Assembly: GCF_016906535.1 (NCBI RefSeq)
Contig: NC_057382.1
Location: 1,116,001 to 1,180,000 of the forward strand
From: Rhizoctonia solani
Taxonomy: Eukaryota; Basidiomycota; Agaricomycetes; Cantharellales; Ceratobasidiaceae
Reading direction: 5' to 3'
DNA: 64,000 nucleotides
The first letter of the stretch is position 1. Each line of letters starts with the position of its first letter. Positions 52,423 through 64,000 of the stretch are shown here, piece after piece. The notes under the pieces were generated by a model. The model was given only the letters and a program-made list of their open reading frames with translations. It was not told the DNA's origin and ran no database searches. The position numbers were made by a program, and so were the translations under genes.

Positions 52423-53338
52423 ATGTCCTATTCTCTCTCAGTAACTAATCTCAAGCCCATTTTCCCTACCATCTCTCTTGACCAACCGGGGAAAAGGTGA
52501 GTTGAGATTAAGCTGTTATGCCTTTGTCTAATCCCCTGTCACGTTTAGATGCATGGATGCCACCTGGCAGTCGATGTAAGTAAAACACCGCAAAGATTAT
52601 CGCATCGACGCTCACCATGCACCAAGTGTCCCATCAGTCGCGCCAGAACCAAATATCACGGTCCACAATACGCGTCTGAACAACCGTTACTTCAAGAGCG
52701 GAAACTTTCTTACCTACAATAATATTTATCATCCGGACGTCTTATCGGTATTCCTTCGCGCAAAGAATGTTATACAGGACCGGATCCAAGATTTACTCGA
52801 CACTAGAAGCGATAGCATCGAGATTGCTATTGCTATTAGATGCATTTCATCAAGCAGCCCCAAAGTATCTTATTATATAGTCGACCATACGCATAAAACA
52901 GTCAGATGGCTCGACAATAGTACTCCCAAATGCTACCATGTGAACGTTGATAGTAGGTTCTTCGGATAGTACTTGGAGCTTCAGAATGCTGATCTTAATC
53001 ACGTCCTCGTACTAGTACAAATGAGAGATTCCGCAGAATACTGGCACCATCGTAGTAAGTTCTCAGTACATCGACATTGTCTTCAGGAAGACCGTGCCGA
53101 AGTAGCTGCGCTACTGAACGCAATGCTGGGCGCAAGTCAAAGTAAGACGATTGCTTTTCTTCATTTTGTTATGATGTTAACTGTATGCATCACAGATGAC
53201 CCTGATCTGGATCAGGAAGAAATTGAGCAATACATACGTAGGCTGGAAAACATTCCACTATTATCACCGTTTACAGATGATCAAACAAGTACTCTTGGTA
53301 CGCCGCATGACGTTCCTATTGTTGATACTCCTCACTAA
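52423..53338 (+). CDS. Diverged WW-like family protein, copy B
   Basis: Starts with ATG at 52423 (MSYSLSVTNLKPIFPTISLD). After one or two introns it continues NRYFKSGNFLTYNNIYHPDV, RIQDLLDTRSDSIEIAIAIR, CISSSSPKVSYYIVDHTHKT, VRWLDN, then LELQNADLNHVL, RDSAEYWHHRSKFSVH, EDRAEVAALLNAMLG and DDPDLDQEEIEQYIRRLENI. The order and the YYxVDHxxxxVxWL core match the gene at 59.1-61.0 kb. A stop codon after SRFFG at about 52968 has to be removed by an intron of only about 33 bp, and the phase around 52560-52640 is ambiguous. The copy may be broken or mis-spliced in my model. No membrane C-terminus follows as in the 59-61 kb gene. Confidence 0.45.
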
Positions 53339-54802
53339 CAATACCTCAGCCATCATTCATAGCGAAGCGCTACAACATTCTTTACCCGCATTTTATCTAC
53401 CTTCTCCATCAATTAAAAACAAACTTTGCCAGTCCTTATTCGGCCGGGTGAGTGGCCCTGTCGGAAAATCCGTTTGTCGCACAAGCTGATTTGATACTCG
53501 GTAGTCTGTTACAAGGTTTATACATAACCATGCGCATGCGAATCCTCACACCTCCATGCCCCGGGTTGTGCAGAGCTATTCGCACCGTTGGTCCCAGCCA
53601 AACGCGAATACATCTCACTCGAATAGGCATACCGGTACCACGCCCCCAAGGGTTCACCTTCATTAAATTTAAATACAGCTAATCCCCATATGATACCACT
53701 TTCGTCCCTTTCTATGAACGCACATGCACGATATGCATGATGTAGCTAATTTGTAACCGCAGTTCTAGATTCCCATGTTTATTGTTGTGAAATGCCTGCA
53801 CTCCCCCAAGCCATGCAATCACCTTTGTACATTCCTGGATGCCGAATCGCCTAGCTAGAGATATGTTTACCCAGAGCATGCAATATGAATATTCCGTTAA
53901 TCTACTCGGTGGACTGCGTACAAAGTCTCTCACGCTTGCCGTTTTAGTACACTTGTCTTAACTTAGTGGCTGTAGTCAGAACGTGGGACTACGCAACCGA
54001 AATATGAGGGAAAGTAATTGGTCTCGGGCTCTTGTGTTATTTGCTGTGCGTTGTTGAGCCCGGTAACGTACGATACAGAAGTGGAATTGCCATTAGTGAT
54101 GACGATACTTCTGGCAAAACTTGTCCATATGTGGGCTCAAGGACGTCGACTCGATCAAGTTTAAAGGTTGCGAGTTCTCTCGAAAATCCATGGATTAACG
54201 TTTCTCGTATATAACTAGAATTTTATAAATATACGATTTATAAGGGGTTAAAAATGACTCGAAGATAGATCGGAATCTGTATGGGACGTTGCACTCGAGA
54301 TCTTTGCTACTGGTTGTTAGTCTCAATAAGAGCTATTTGTAATCACATGGAACGGAAGCACTGGGTTGCCATCTACCATAGATCACAACAGAGAGTTGAT
54401 TGGTATCGTTTGTTCCCGGAATATCTCTTAGTGACGCCTCGGAAGATATACTATGCCAGTTATTCCCTTCAACCACCGCAAACTAAGAGGTCGGTTCTTT
54501 CTTTCCACACCGTACCTGGGCGGTGGACTTTCCCAGTACAACAGCCAGGCAGTTGTTGGCACTGAGGATTCATGGCCATTTAACTCGTACTGGATTCGAG
54601 AAGACTTATAAATTTGAACAGTAGACCACTTCCGGCTGATCTAGCAAGCTCGTTCGGCTTTCTTTTCGTCTTCGCTCCTTCAATCGTCTACGCTTTCTGC
54701 ACTTATTTTTTCGTATTGGCCCACTCACTTCAACTTTGGTCACTTCTTTGACGAATCTTCTTCCTTCACGGCTTGCTACTGGCTCAAGCTCATTCTTGTC
54801 TT
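53339..54802. other. Spacer, no gene recognised
   Basis: Short ORFs only. It probably holds the 3' end of the WW-like copy B and the promoter of the DUF4203 gene; pyrimidine-rich sequence lies at 54640-54800. Confidence 0.4.
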
Positions 54803-56990
54803 ATGGATAGTCCCACTCACCCTTACTTTCTATGGCGAATCCATGTCTATATGTACTACTGTCTCATACTCTTTTCCTTTTCACTATGCACTGTGAACGC
54901 CAGGCCAATCCTAACATCGCGCGCGATCATTCGCCCTGTACCTATGTCTGGTTTCAAGGTTACTGTTTTGGACGATACCACGGGTGCACCCATCCCTCAA
55001 GCACAGGCCTCAGACGGTGGGGGCCTGATTGAGGGCAGGATTTTCTCTGCACCCAACGTTATATGGGCAATTGCTGCAACCATCATCGGATTGCCACTTG
55101 GTGCAGCGGGAGTGAAGCTATGGAGGGTGACTACTGCACTGGGAGGAGGGCTGGTTTTGGCATTTGCAAGTAGGTGATTCATAAAGTTGTCACATAGTAG
55201 CTCATGTATCTGTAGTGTGGACTGCCTTGGTTAATACCATTTCCGAGAGCGGCCTTGCCTCTTCACAATCAATGTCGGACATGCTTATACTTCTTATCAC
55301 CGGTGCAGCTTTCCTTGTCGGCATGGTGGGAGGTGCGTTCCGGCTCCTTGTTCTACCGGCAATGGCTGCCATGTGCGCTCTTGGAGGGTCATCAATTGCT
55401 GTTCGAGCAGTTATACTACGTCCCGGCTTACTTGTTCCTCCTGGTCAAAATCAACAACTGGCATTCGTAAACATTATTATCGTTTCAGTGGGCGCGTTGT
55501 TCGGAGGGCTAAGCGTCATTTTCAAGCAAAGGGAAAGCATGGCAAGTAACGTAACTAAATCCGATACTAATGTTATTGAACGCACTCTTAGATATTTTCA
55601 ACTTCCTGTATCGGCTCTTTCCTTATTGCGCTTTCCACCGATTTGCTCCTCAACGGACAGGATGGAATGAGCAGAGGGCTTAGATTTTTATTTGATATGA
55701 ACGTCAATCACATAGCGGTGGGTCAGTTTTCTTCACAAAGTTATTTTCCCAGCTTAGTTTTTCCCGGGACCACGCCTTCATCATCACTTTCGGCTTATGA
55801 AAACGAACTCCTGTGTTTGATCATTCGCGCCTATACCAATATACCCGGGATATCTACTTCTTTCAACTCACTAGGATCTGGTTGGAGATGGATATAATCC
55901 TCCTCTGTCTTCGCAAATCACAGTTGCTTCTTCGATGGGTTTCGCGTACGTACCTCAAATTCGCGTCATCATCCTCGATAAAACATGCTAAATTCAGGTT
56001 CAGATTAATGTTATGCGTTTTTCAACATTTTTTGTTTCCCGGTCCATTTTATCAGCCGAGACCTCGCGACCGTACTCGGTCTAATACAGGTGAGAAAGTA
56101 TTGTTTGTATGAATTTATACCAGACGGTTTTGATGGAGAATCCCAATCGCTATACAGACTCTTCCTCTACAAAGGGCGACTCTTCATCCTCTTTCCAGGC
56201 TCCGGCAGGACGACCTGCCGTAGCGCCCGGGCCAACCTGGCGAACTTCGGTCCTTTCCTTGTTTCGTGTGCCCGGAAGATCATCTAGCCTTGTCTCTAGT
56301 CAACGTATCGTATCAGAATTGCCGCGTTCCGAAAAGCCGAGCAATGAACGCCGTGGAAGTGACGCATACAACTACGGTTTCGGTATGTATGCGCTACCGT
56401 CGGAACTTGTGCGTCAACAGCCCCAAGCCCGAAGTCAGATGTCAAGCACCCGGACCGATTTGCAGCGCCCTTCTATTACCACTGCACCTGGACGCTCCCC
56501 ACAATTTGCCGGAATCGGTCTGAGAAACTATCGAGACCAGTTTCCTGCCACTCGTAATCAAACTCCAACTCGTAGTGCAAGAGGGCCACCATTCCCTTCC
56601 ATCAGATACGATAGTTCGCAAAAAATATCAGAGCCACAAAGCTCACGAGGTGGATATGTACGTCCCGGTGTTGCTCGAAACACACCCCAAGCCGCATCTA
56701 TGCGGCCGGCCGGAGCCACTCCCAGTCCTCTGGCTTCCAATCAATCGAATATTCCTCGCTCCCAGTATCTTGCACCCAGGATGGCACCGTCTTCCAATAT
56801 CGCTAAGGCAACACTGAGTCCTCCAACCAATACTGTATCAACAACCTCACCCCGAACAGGAATCGGCATGAACATGTTGCGGATGAGCATGGATTCGATC
56901 ATTGACGCGTATGGTGGGACAAGTGACACTGGCTACCGGTACGGAGGATCACGTACTGGCGAAGGGGTGGGTCCTGAACTTATATCGTAA
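54803..56990 (+). CDS. DUF4203 (TM7SF3/TMEM198-like) multi-pass membrane protein
   Basis: Exons 54803-55169, 55216-55541, 55592-55717, 55875-55945, about 56056-56089 and a last exon to 56990. A signal-like segment (YYCLILFSFSLCTVNA) precedes the lumenal RPILTSRAIIRP. Several Gly/Ala/Leu-rich helices follow: PNVIWAIAATIIGLPLGAAG, ALGGGLVLAFA, MLILLITGAAFLVGMVGGAF, AMAAMCALGGSSIAVRAV, IIIVSVGALFGGLSVIF and CIGSFLIALSTDLLL. This is typical of DUF4203. The roughly 285-residue C-terminal part is Ser/Pro/Arg-rich and disordered. The intron after exon 2 begins GC (GC..AG). The join between 56089 and the last exon is uncertain: one choice gives a 34-bp intron, another removes some 86 bp. Location is probably an internal or plasma membrane. 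The molecular role is unknown. Confidence 0.75.
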
Positions 56991-59127
56991 TCTAACGATG
57001 GCTCTGTTATTAAACTTGATTACTATCTCGTTTTAGGGTAGGGTATAAAGGCCCCCATACAATCCATTTTGGAATCAGGATGTAATCGCCCCGATTGGCT
57101 CGACTCAGGTGATAATCTGGGCAAACGTGTAAAGCACACTAATCACCAAAGAAACTCCAAAGTTGGAGAGGCCACTGCTCTTCTGTTAGGAGTTGAACGG
57201 TCATTGACAAGTAGCGCCAGCGGTGTACTTGTTAGGATTTACTGGTAATTTAGGCAGGTTTCAAAGGTCTAAAATGCCCATCCATATATAGATTATTCCT
57301 GTATTCGGAAGCGCTGCAGTAAACCAGATGGGATTTTTGGATGATTGTGTACGTAGTCGACGTTCATGTGTGCATTCGTAATAATTACCCGCCATATCTA
57401 CTCCCTCAATCGTCTGTCAACATAGTGGTTACAGGCTTACTAAGAGAGTATGATGTCTTATACTGGATCCGTTTGAACGCCACTATATATATGTCACACG
57501 GTTTATAACCTAGGTGTTAAATGCAGCAGGGATATAACTCCACGAGCATGGTTGATCATCGTTGTTAGAATAGTGTTGGGTGTCTACATGGTTAGCGTGC
57601 CATGCAGCTGCTTATCAACTGCCGTGGTTTCGTAGCTATCATGTCCACTGGAAGTGGGGGCGGGGGGACTCGAAATTTGGCGGGTCCTGGGTGTGTTCGT
57701 CTTTCTAGTTCGAGCGTCGTATCGTCCGGAGATAGTATGCGGCGAGTTCCCGAAGCGCAAAAAGCCTGTATCACATCCGGGTTCTGCTAAGCATCCGATC
57801 TCAGCAACCCGTGATTCGTAGCTAGAGCCGTACAGGGATCAACTGGGAATATGCATCCACAGGAGTGATTGTTGGACTTGCCGACGTTCTGTGTATAAAG
57901 CGCGACTTTTTATGTCCAGAAAACCCGCACTTTTAGGTTTCATCGTGGCGAACATACCAATACCTAGGAATCACATTCTTGATGTACGTCCATTTATAGC
58001 TGGTCATTTTGAAACAGCATCTTTAGCACAATGAATCAAAGATGAACCATTTATAGAAGCAATGTCCCAAATTGCCATAGACCATAGGTACAGGCATGAG
58101 ATCTGAATCCACCAGGGCCGAAAAAGCTTTGTTTCGGCGGATGAAACCAGTTCACTGGATGAGGCGCGCACTTGAGGGATAGAGTGAACAGGCACATTAT
58201 ACTAGATCCAGTACCCATTTGTCTTGTTTGTATCCTGTAACCACCACGTTGATATATGCATGGCGGTCACAAGATGACAGCAGAGTTGCATAGTGAGCAG
58301 AACCCATATCCCAACAAGACCTAAATAGATCTGGTAAATATGAAGTCGTTGTATGATGTAGGTTCAGGTAGAGATATAATTGTCCTTGCCGCACAGAAGG
58401 GTCGTACATCCACTTAACGAGGCCAACCATGAATGACCAGCCCGTACATATAAAATATTCAGAATCGGTCCAAGTTGTATCGAGGTTTTCTAAGGGTGTT
58501 TTCGATGTAAAACACAGTTAGAGCCGCATATTTTGCATATAGTTACATATTCATCATATTCCATGAAATGTTCGATGTAAATAACAAATTGAAGAGAGGC
58601 TTACAGGGGAGAAACATAGTACAGTGCTGGAGCATAATTCCATCGCATATAAGGTGGGGTGGTATGTTTACCATCAGCATAGCATTTTTCAAAAATGGGC
58701 CGCTATATAGCTTATACCGTAAGGAGCCTGGGGAAGAAAGCTGATAAATAGTTTCGCTCGGTCGTGCATGAGGTGGCTTAATCAAGTAAGGAGAAGGGGG
58801 GAAAGGAGATACAATAACAGGATCGATATTCTTCGCGCAAGTTATCAGAATCGAATCACTCCAATCACACGAATCTAGGAGAAGGTGGCGCACAATCAAA
58901 GTACTTGGCTTCGAAATATAAATATGCACGTACAATTTAAATAATCAGAAGGGCTAGTCTCAATTGATGACCAGATGCGGCAATAATCGACATTCTGACC
59001 ATCGACCAAGATAGCAGACACGGAAGTAATTGAATATAAACGAGATCCTGTAACTAATATCACCCAACGCAGTATCTCCAGTGGATAACTGAAGAACGGC
59101 AAAGGTTCGTGTGGGGCCAAGATATCA
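56991..59127. other. 2.1 kb without a recognisable gene
   Basis: Only short ORFs. The region 57592-57790 is open on both strands at once, which argues that neither is a gene. Confidence 0.4.
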
Positions 59128-61042
59128 TTAATCTCTTCTGGGCTCATAGTCAGGGGGCGGTAGTACAAGAGCATCAACCGAATCGCCTCCAGGAAACGAA
59201 CGAGCTACCGGAGTTGCTGGTGCTGGGGGAGCATTGATGATTCCAATGCGATGTGCAACCCTACGTATGTCATGCATGAAAGGGCTCACGCCTCGTGCAT
59301 ATACGTAGGCACCAGTCACCAGGAACGCAGTCACTAGAACGTGAAGGTGTGCTCCTGCTAGCACCAAGAACGAAGAGAACAAGTAGAAAACCAAAGTAAC
59401 ACAAGTCACGCCGAATGACCAAACGACGCCCGCCCATGGTACGCTATATTTGATAGATAGACCTTGCAAGCCAGTGGCATGGCTTTCATAAAGTTGGAAG
59501 TAGTTAGCCTGGAAACTGTAGGTCAGGGGGCTTATATCACTATCTGCGTGAGCTACGAACCGCATGAGCAGCATATTTACCAAGGGAGCGGTGCTCTCGT
59601 ATCATATGCAAAGTAAACACGCCGGTGGCTCCTGCGGCTATCGCAGAGATTCCACAAATGGTTTTGGTGATTATGTCCACGCTCGGGGAAGCGACAAAAA
59701 CCATGTTAGATCTACAAGAATCTTCTGATTAGAGATTGATCTGACTACTTTGGTAAGAGATACCTACGCCCACATCACTCCAGCCTATCAACGCAAAGCG
59801 CTTAGCACAACGACTTTTAAAAAGGAAACTCAACATACCCCAGCTACAGCCATAGACCACTCCTCAATCAGGTCATTGAGCAGGCCGCGCCAATGATGGG
59901 TATAAATAATTCGATCTACCCATAGGTTCTCGAGGCGGTTCAAGTGAATGACCGGGCCACCACCAAGAAGCACATTCTTATACATATATCCTTCCGATCG
60001 CGGAGGATGCCTTCTCCCTTCCACGGTGGCGGTTCTGTCAAGCCGTGCCCCATACTGCCCGTATAAGTTCACATTTCGACTGTGCACTGTGAATTTGGCG
60101 TCTTCAATCTAACTTTTCTTTTGTAAATAGCTATAACTGTACCTAGTAAACCCATAATCCGGGCTTCATGGTGCCTCTATCAGTTCCTGAGTATCGAAGT
60201 ATTCCAAAAGAGAAGCTAACCAATCGACCAATTTAGGTAGAGCATGTGTCCGGATTCGGCTGCTTGATTTAGAGCAAACAAGTAGCTTTTGCATTCGGTC
60301 TTGGTAAAAGGGCTGGTGGAGCCTTCAGATGTCATATGATCTTTAAATTGACATTAAAATTTAGTCAGTTGCTGAACGGGTAACAAGGTTCCACTCACCC
60401 AATAGGCACGAAGCCAAGGCACCTTGAAGTTCGGAACGTACGGCACCAAGGTGATTCTCATTTTTTGGTACGTACTCAAGGTGCGTCCAATATTCTTCGA
60501 ATAAGAGAGCACCTAAAACCCCAGTTTGAGATTTTACACATCAAATAACCAAAAAAGGACATACGAAGACCCAGAACACTGCGAACATCGGCAATTCCTA
60601 TGTCAGATGTTTGGCGCTGACGAAGCCAGCAGATTGTTCGGTTTGCATGGTCAATCATGTAGTAGCGACACGTATTCCGCCCATCACAATCCAGAAACAC
60701 ATCAAAGTTAGTTGCACTGGGGAGAACTCTGTTTCGTAGCTCTCGAAACACAGAATACCACTCTTCAATAAATGTTAGCTGGTTAGGATGGCGTATGTAT
60801 GTTTCGGTCACAATACGAAGTTCACTGTTGTAGTAGTACGGGCGCCTAAAAACAGCGATTAGGTTCCCACAGCTGCCTTTTTCGTAGACTTTCGACACTT
60901 GCCCTTCGGCTGGATGGATATATTCGGTCCAACCAGTAGGAACCGCGATAAGCTGTGGCCGTGCATCTCTAGATTGCCGGTTAGAATCGCAAACCATATG
61001 TGTGAATATTGGGTTAAACATCGTACCCGTCAATGTTGGCAA
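59128..61042 (-). CDS. WW-like family protein with C-terminal membrane region
   Basis: The N-terminal part reads PTGWTEYIHPAEGQ, then after about 18 extra residues RPYYYNSELRIVTETYI. Together these form a WW domain with both aromatic ends. The core follows: EEWYSVFRELRNRVL, NFDVFLDCDGRNTCRYYMID, HANRTICWL, EEYWTHLEYVPKNE, TKTECKSYLFALNQAAESGH and HHWRGLLNDLIEEWSMAVAG. Then come membrane helices MVFVASPSVDIITKTICGIS, VWSFGVTCVTLVFYLFSSFL and VLVTAFLVTGAYVYA, and an end PPPDYEPRRD. The insertion inside the WW domain looks like an unspliced intron, but its length (53 nt) would shift the frame. Another one-base shift is needed near 59582-59586. So the gene is either slightly damaged or carries sequence errors. 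WW domains bind Pro-rich peptides. The function of the full protein is unknown. Confidence 0.65.
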
Positions 61043-62133
61043 GCGCTGATCGAGATCCTGGCATCATTGTCCTTGTAGCCCGTGGCCCTCTAGATATCTC
61101 ATTTATGTTAACCGTATAAATCATCTCTCGAACCGCTGCTCACGCAAACACATCATCGTATCTGTTGGTCTGACTGGGAAGCCCTTCCCAAAGCCTAGGA
61201 TTGTCCACAAAAGGCGCAGGCTCAGGCACTGCGTCTCCTGCCTGGTTCATCGAGCTAATGGATCAAAATTTAGGATACTCAAGATACCAGATTCAACGGA
61301 TCCAGCCAATCATAAACCAATTATGCTATCTGAGAATAGAACAGGCTTGTTTTAGTGGGTTTGCAGACTCGTGGCGAACAATCAACATCTCGAACCTACC
61401 TCAATTAGTTGTGCAACCAACAAATACAAGTGCCAGATGCTAAACCCCTTGTGACTGCTGTGATCACTAGTTTACTCAGTCGTGTGGTTGATTCGATGAA
61501 GGGGATAGAAATTGTGAGTGGGTTCGGCCTTAACAGTAAGGTGTTTTGGGGCCTGGGATAGGCATATTGATGGGCACTTCTAGATTTGTCACGGGCATCC
61601 CCGTTGTAGGCGCCGAGCATTGATACCCTAGTGTTTTTCTAACTGCTGATCTTTCTGTACTGCCAGAGTCCTGTTTAACATTCGTATGTAGATGTGCATT
61701 TTCATGGGGTTTTGTCTCGTGAGAAAACGGCCGTCAAGAGTGTCCTAGACGACGATGTGGTATTAGCCCTTGCCCATGCAACGTGCGAAGATAAAGTTGG
61801 TAGGGATACTCAGAACTGTCTACATAAAGCTGATTGATAAACTGTGAGGCTTCTTAGGGTACACATCCTGAGGACCACGTCTATGATCGCTTCGCACAAA
61901 CTGCACCAAAGCAAAAGCCGCTCCTATCAACTTAGCTTATGATAAACTGAGCGACCACAAAAACCATTCGTTTTTTAGCTTAATTAGTGAAATTATGTCC
62001 ATAACAGGCTTGTGGCAGAGCTCAAATCGTTTGTGGCTTATATGCCCAATAATGGTAACCGACGCTTATTCAAAATAATCCAGGATGACCGAAAATAAAA
62101 ACAGCAAACTGGTAGACAGGCTCAATAACAGGA
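61043..62133. other. Spacer, no gene recognised
   Basis: Short ORFs without motifs. It should contain the promoter side of the WW-like gene and the 3' flank of the potassium transporter. Confidence 0.4.
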
Positions 62134-64000
62134 CTAATTTCCTCCAGATCCCAATGCACTGAACGTTGCTCGTGGTGTCCCCGTGACACTAGTGACTGGT
62201 GTAAGGACCTCGCGCACCGGAGAAAGTATGGTATTTCCTCGATGCTTCAAGTCGACACCGCCGTGTGCTGTTGTCGGGGCACGGCTAGTTGAATGGCCTT
62301 CAAATGAACCAGGTTCAGCTGTCATACTTTGGCGATTTCCCAACGTATCAAGGCCATTAAAACTACGGTTTTGACCTTGACGTCCCATTAATTCCCAGGG
62401 AAGAACAACTACCAAAACAATCAATGTCAACTGGAAACATGCGATGGGCGCTGTCACTAACCCGCTCGATCAATCGCATGCGGAAGGCCTCGGTGTCTTC
62501 CTCGCAACATGACAAGACAGATGATAAACTTTGACAAGGGCTTCAATGCTCCAGAAAATGAGTAGTTGGCCTAGAAGCAATTCAAGTCGTTAGCAATGGA
62601 ACAGCACGCTCATTTATCATCCGCACTGTAGGTAACCCCAAGGAAAGCCCGACCGTCCCATAAGCAGAAACCAGCTCGAAGATGATTGTGAAGATATCAA
62701 ACCAATGTTCAGAATTAGGATTCATGATCTCAGCGCGCTATGCAGTAGAACACAGGGTCAACATCTTTGAATGCACGCGAATTGATGCTCGCTCACCTCA
62801 ATAATGCACAGAAGCCATAGCGCAACAGCAAGCCACCACATATCTAGTAATTGGGTTGGGAAAATAATCAGTTGCGCCCTAAACGCAAAAGGCTGTACAA
62901 TGGACTGACTGATAGTTGTCTTCGTGCGTGCCAAGCGAGGTAACTCCCCCATGAATAAGCATTGGAAGGATTATTTGGCTCCTCTTCATCACCATCGAGA
63001 TATATCCCGAGTGATTGTTCTTCGTACACATTGGTTGCACGAACGGACAATGCAACTGCCAAAAAGGTGAGTATCCAACTGATTGAATAGAAAGGTCAAG
63101 TTCTTACTTGGATATACGGCAACGTACCTGCGACAAGGATATCAACACGATAACGGATGGGTATATATACGATCCACGTACATCATTGTAACATAAAGGA
63201 CTCTATTCACAGAAGAAGTTAGTATACTAAATTAAGCTGCACGGGGCTGGACTCACTTGACTGCAGGCGCAAGGGCTGATATAGAAACAGATGCGAAGCC
63301 AGCAGCCCTGACCGCTCCAGCCTGCAATAGCCCAAGCGCGATACGTGTCCCAACAGGAATTGACTCAAAGACGTCGTTTCCTATGTCGAGAACCATAAAG
63401 GAGATCCAGTCGGTGAGAACCATAGTTACCAAGACGATTAACAAGAACCATGTTTGGTGGCTAGGAAACAGATAGATAAAGCATCGACGTGGGTGGTCCA
63501 AGAGGAATGACAATGTCTCGTGTGTCCGTTTACCGACCACCTTGCTTAATAGCCATCTGGATATATACGTTAGGTCTCATCATATAGAATCTATTAGTTC
63601 CATCACCCACATGAAAAACGCAAGCTTGATTTGAATTGAGGATGGTTAGGACTGAGCTTGCCTCTGGCTTTGAACGTACTCACAAAATTGGCTAAGAACC
63701 TAAGGTGATTTTAGTTGGGTAAAGATGAACCTAGGTTTAAATCGAATTTACCAAGTGGGGGGAACGTAGCGATGCTGCTGTTCACGAAAGATAGGGGCCC
63801 ATTTTGACATACTCGAATAAGGTGCAAAGACCACGAAGCCGAAAAGCTGGATACCAAGTGGTACTAAATGTAACGTATTAGGCGCGAAGAATATCAAGTC
63901 AATTGACGCTAACTTACCACTGGAACAATCCATAAAAGAGCGCCCAGGGCTCTGTACTCAACACCGCCGAGTTCTTCTTGCTCTTCCTGAGTCAAATCAT
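62134..64000 (-). CDS. TRK-type potassium transporter, C-terminal part (runs off the window)
   Basis: Recognisable blocks, from the right edge inward, are LTQEEQEELGGVEYRALGAL, PLGIQLFGFVVFAPYSSMSK, HRYVPPTWFLANF, WLLSKVVGKRTHETLSFLLD, HPRRCFIYLFPSHQTWFLL, LTDWISFMVLDIGNDVFESI, TRIALGLLQAGAVRAAGFAS, VLYVTMMYVAVYPIALSVRA, TNVYEEQSLGIYLDGDEEEP, FDIFTIIFELVSAYGTVGLS and LVMLRGRHRGLPHAIDRA, then a Ser/Thr-rich tail ending at 62134. These match fungal Trk potassium importers of the plasma membrane. A 16-nt exon lies at 63684-63699. Two oddities are seen. One base seems missing near 63855, between the YHL and GIQLF readings. Between WFLANF and WLLSK I find no pore segment with a TNTG-like filter, where about 45 residues are expected. 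The 5' part lies outside the window. Confidence 0.85.

Overview
The window looks like the nuclear genome of a basidiomycete fungus, most likely an agaricomycete of the Rhizoctonia/Ceratobasidium type. That placement is an inference from three things: genes cut by many introns of about 48-75 bp, very small exons, and lineage-typical families (large caspase-like and WW-domain-like families, a DUF4203 membrane protein). No species is proven. I joined exons by hand from GT/GC..AG boundaries and protein-family continuity. For the sugar transporter, the mitochondrial Hsp70, two caspase-like genes and others, the summed exon length is an exact multiple of three.

Layout, 0-20 kb (mostly housekeeping genes): the 3' half of a glutaryl-CoA dehydrogenase (+), a short C2H2 zinc-finger protein (+), a decayed family-43 glycoside hydrolase (-), a complete MFS sugar transporter (+), and mitochondrial Hsp70 (+) with a stepped heat-shock element upstream. 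Long stretches with no recognisable gene separate them (3.3-6.9 kb and 12.4-16.7 kb). A low-complexity hypothetical gene (-) lies at 19.8-20.6 kb.

Layout, 22-42 kb: this is the most unusual part. Five caspase-like (peptidase C14 fold) genes lie on the minus strand, interrupted only by a CCDC97-like gene (+). They form two types. Three compact copies (22.4-24.2, 25.4-27.3 and 29.9-31.9 kb) have a Pro/Ser-rich N-terminus. Two longer copies (36.0-38.4 and 40.2-42.3 kb) have an N-terminal hydrophobic anchor and a long disordered insert between the large- and small-subunit-like parts. The third compact copy is broken by a 560-bp solo LTR with a perfect 5-bp target duplication, placed between the codons for the catalytic His and Cys. 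Four of the five share a 19-22 nt mini-exon at the same place in the protein.

Layout, 43-64 kb: a phospholipid:diacylglycerol acyltransferase (-) with 5-nt and 11-nt micro-exons, two diverged WW-like family copies (+), a DUF4203 membrane protein (+), a longer WW-like family gene with a C-terminal membrane region (-), and the 3' part of a TRK-type potassium transporter (-) running off the right edge. Several conserved genes (GH43, PDAT, TRK, WW-like) each need a single-base frame change to read through. This could be real decay or consensus errors in the assembly, and it should be settled before any gene is called dead.
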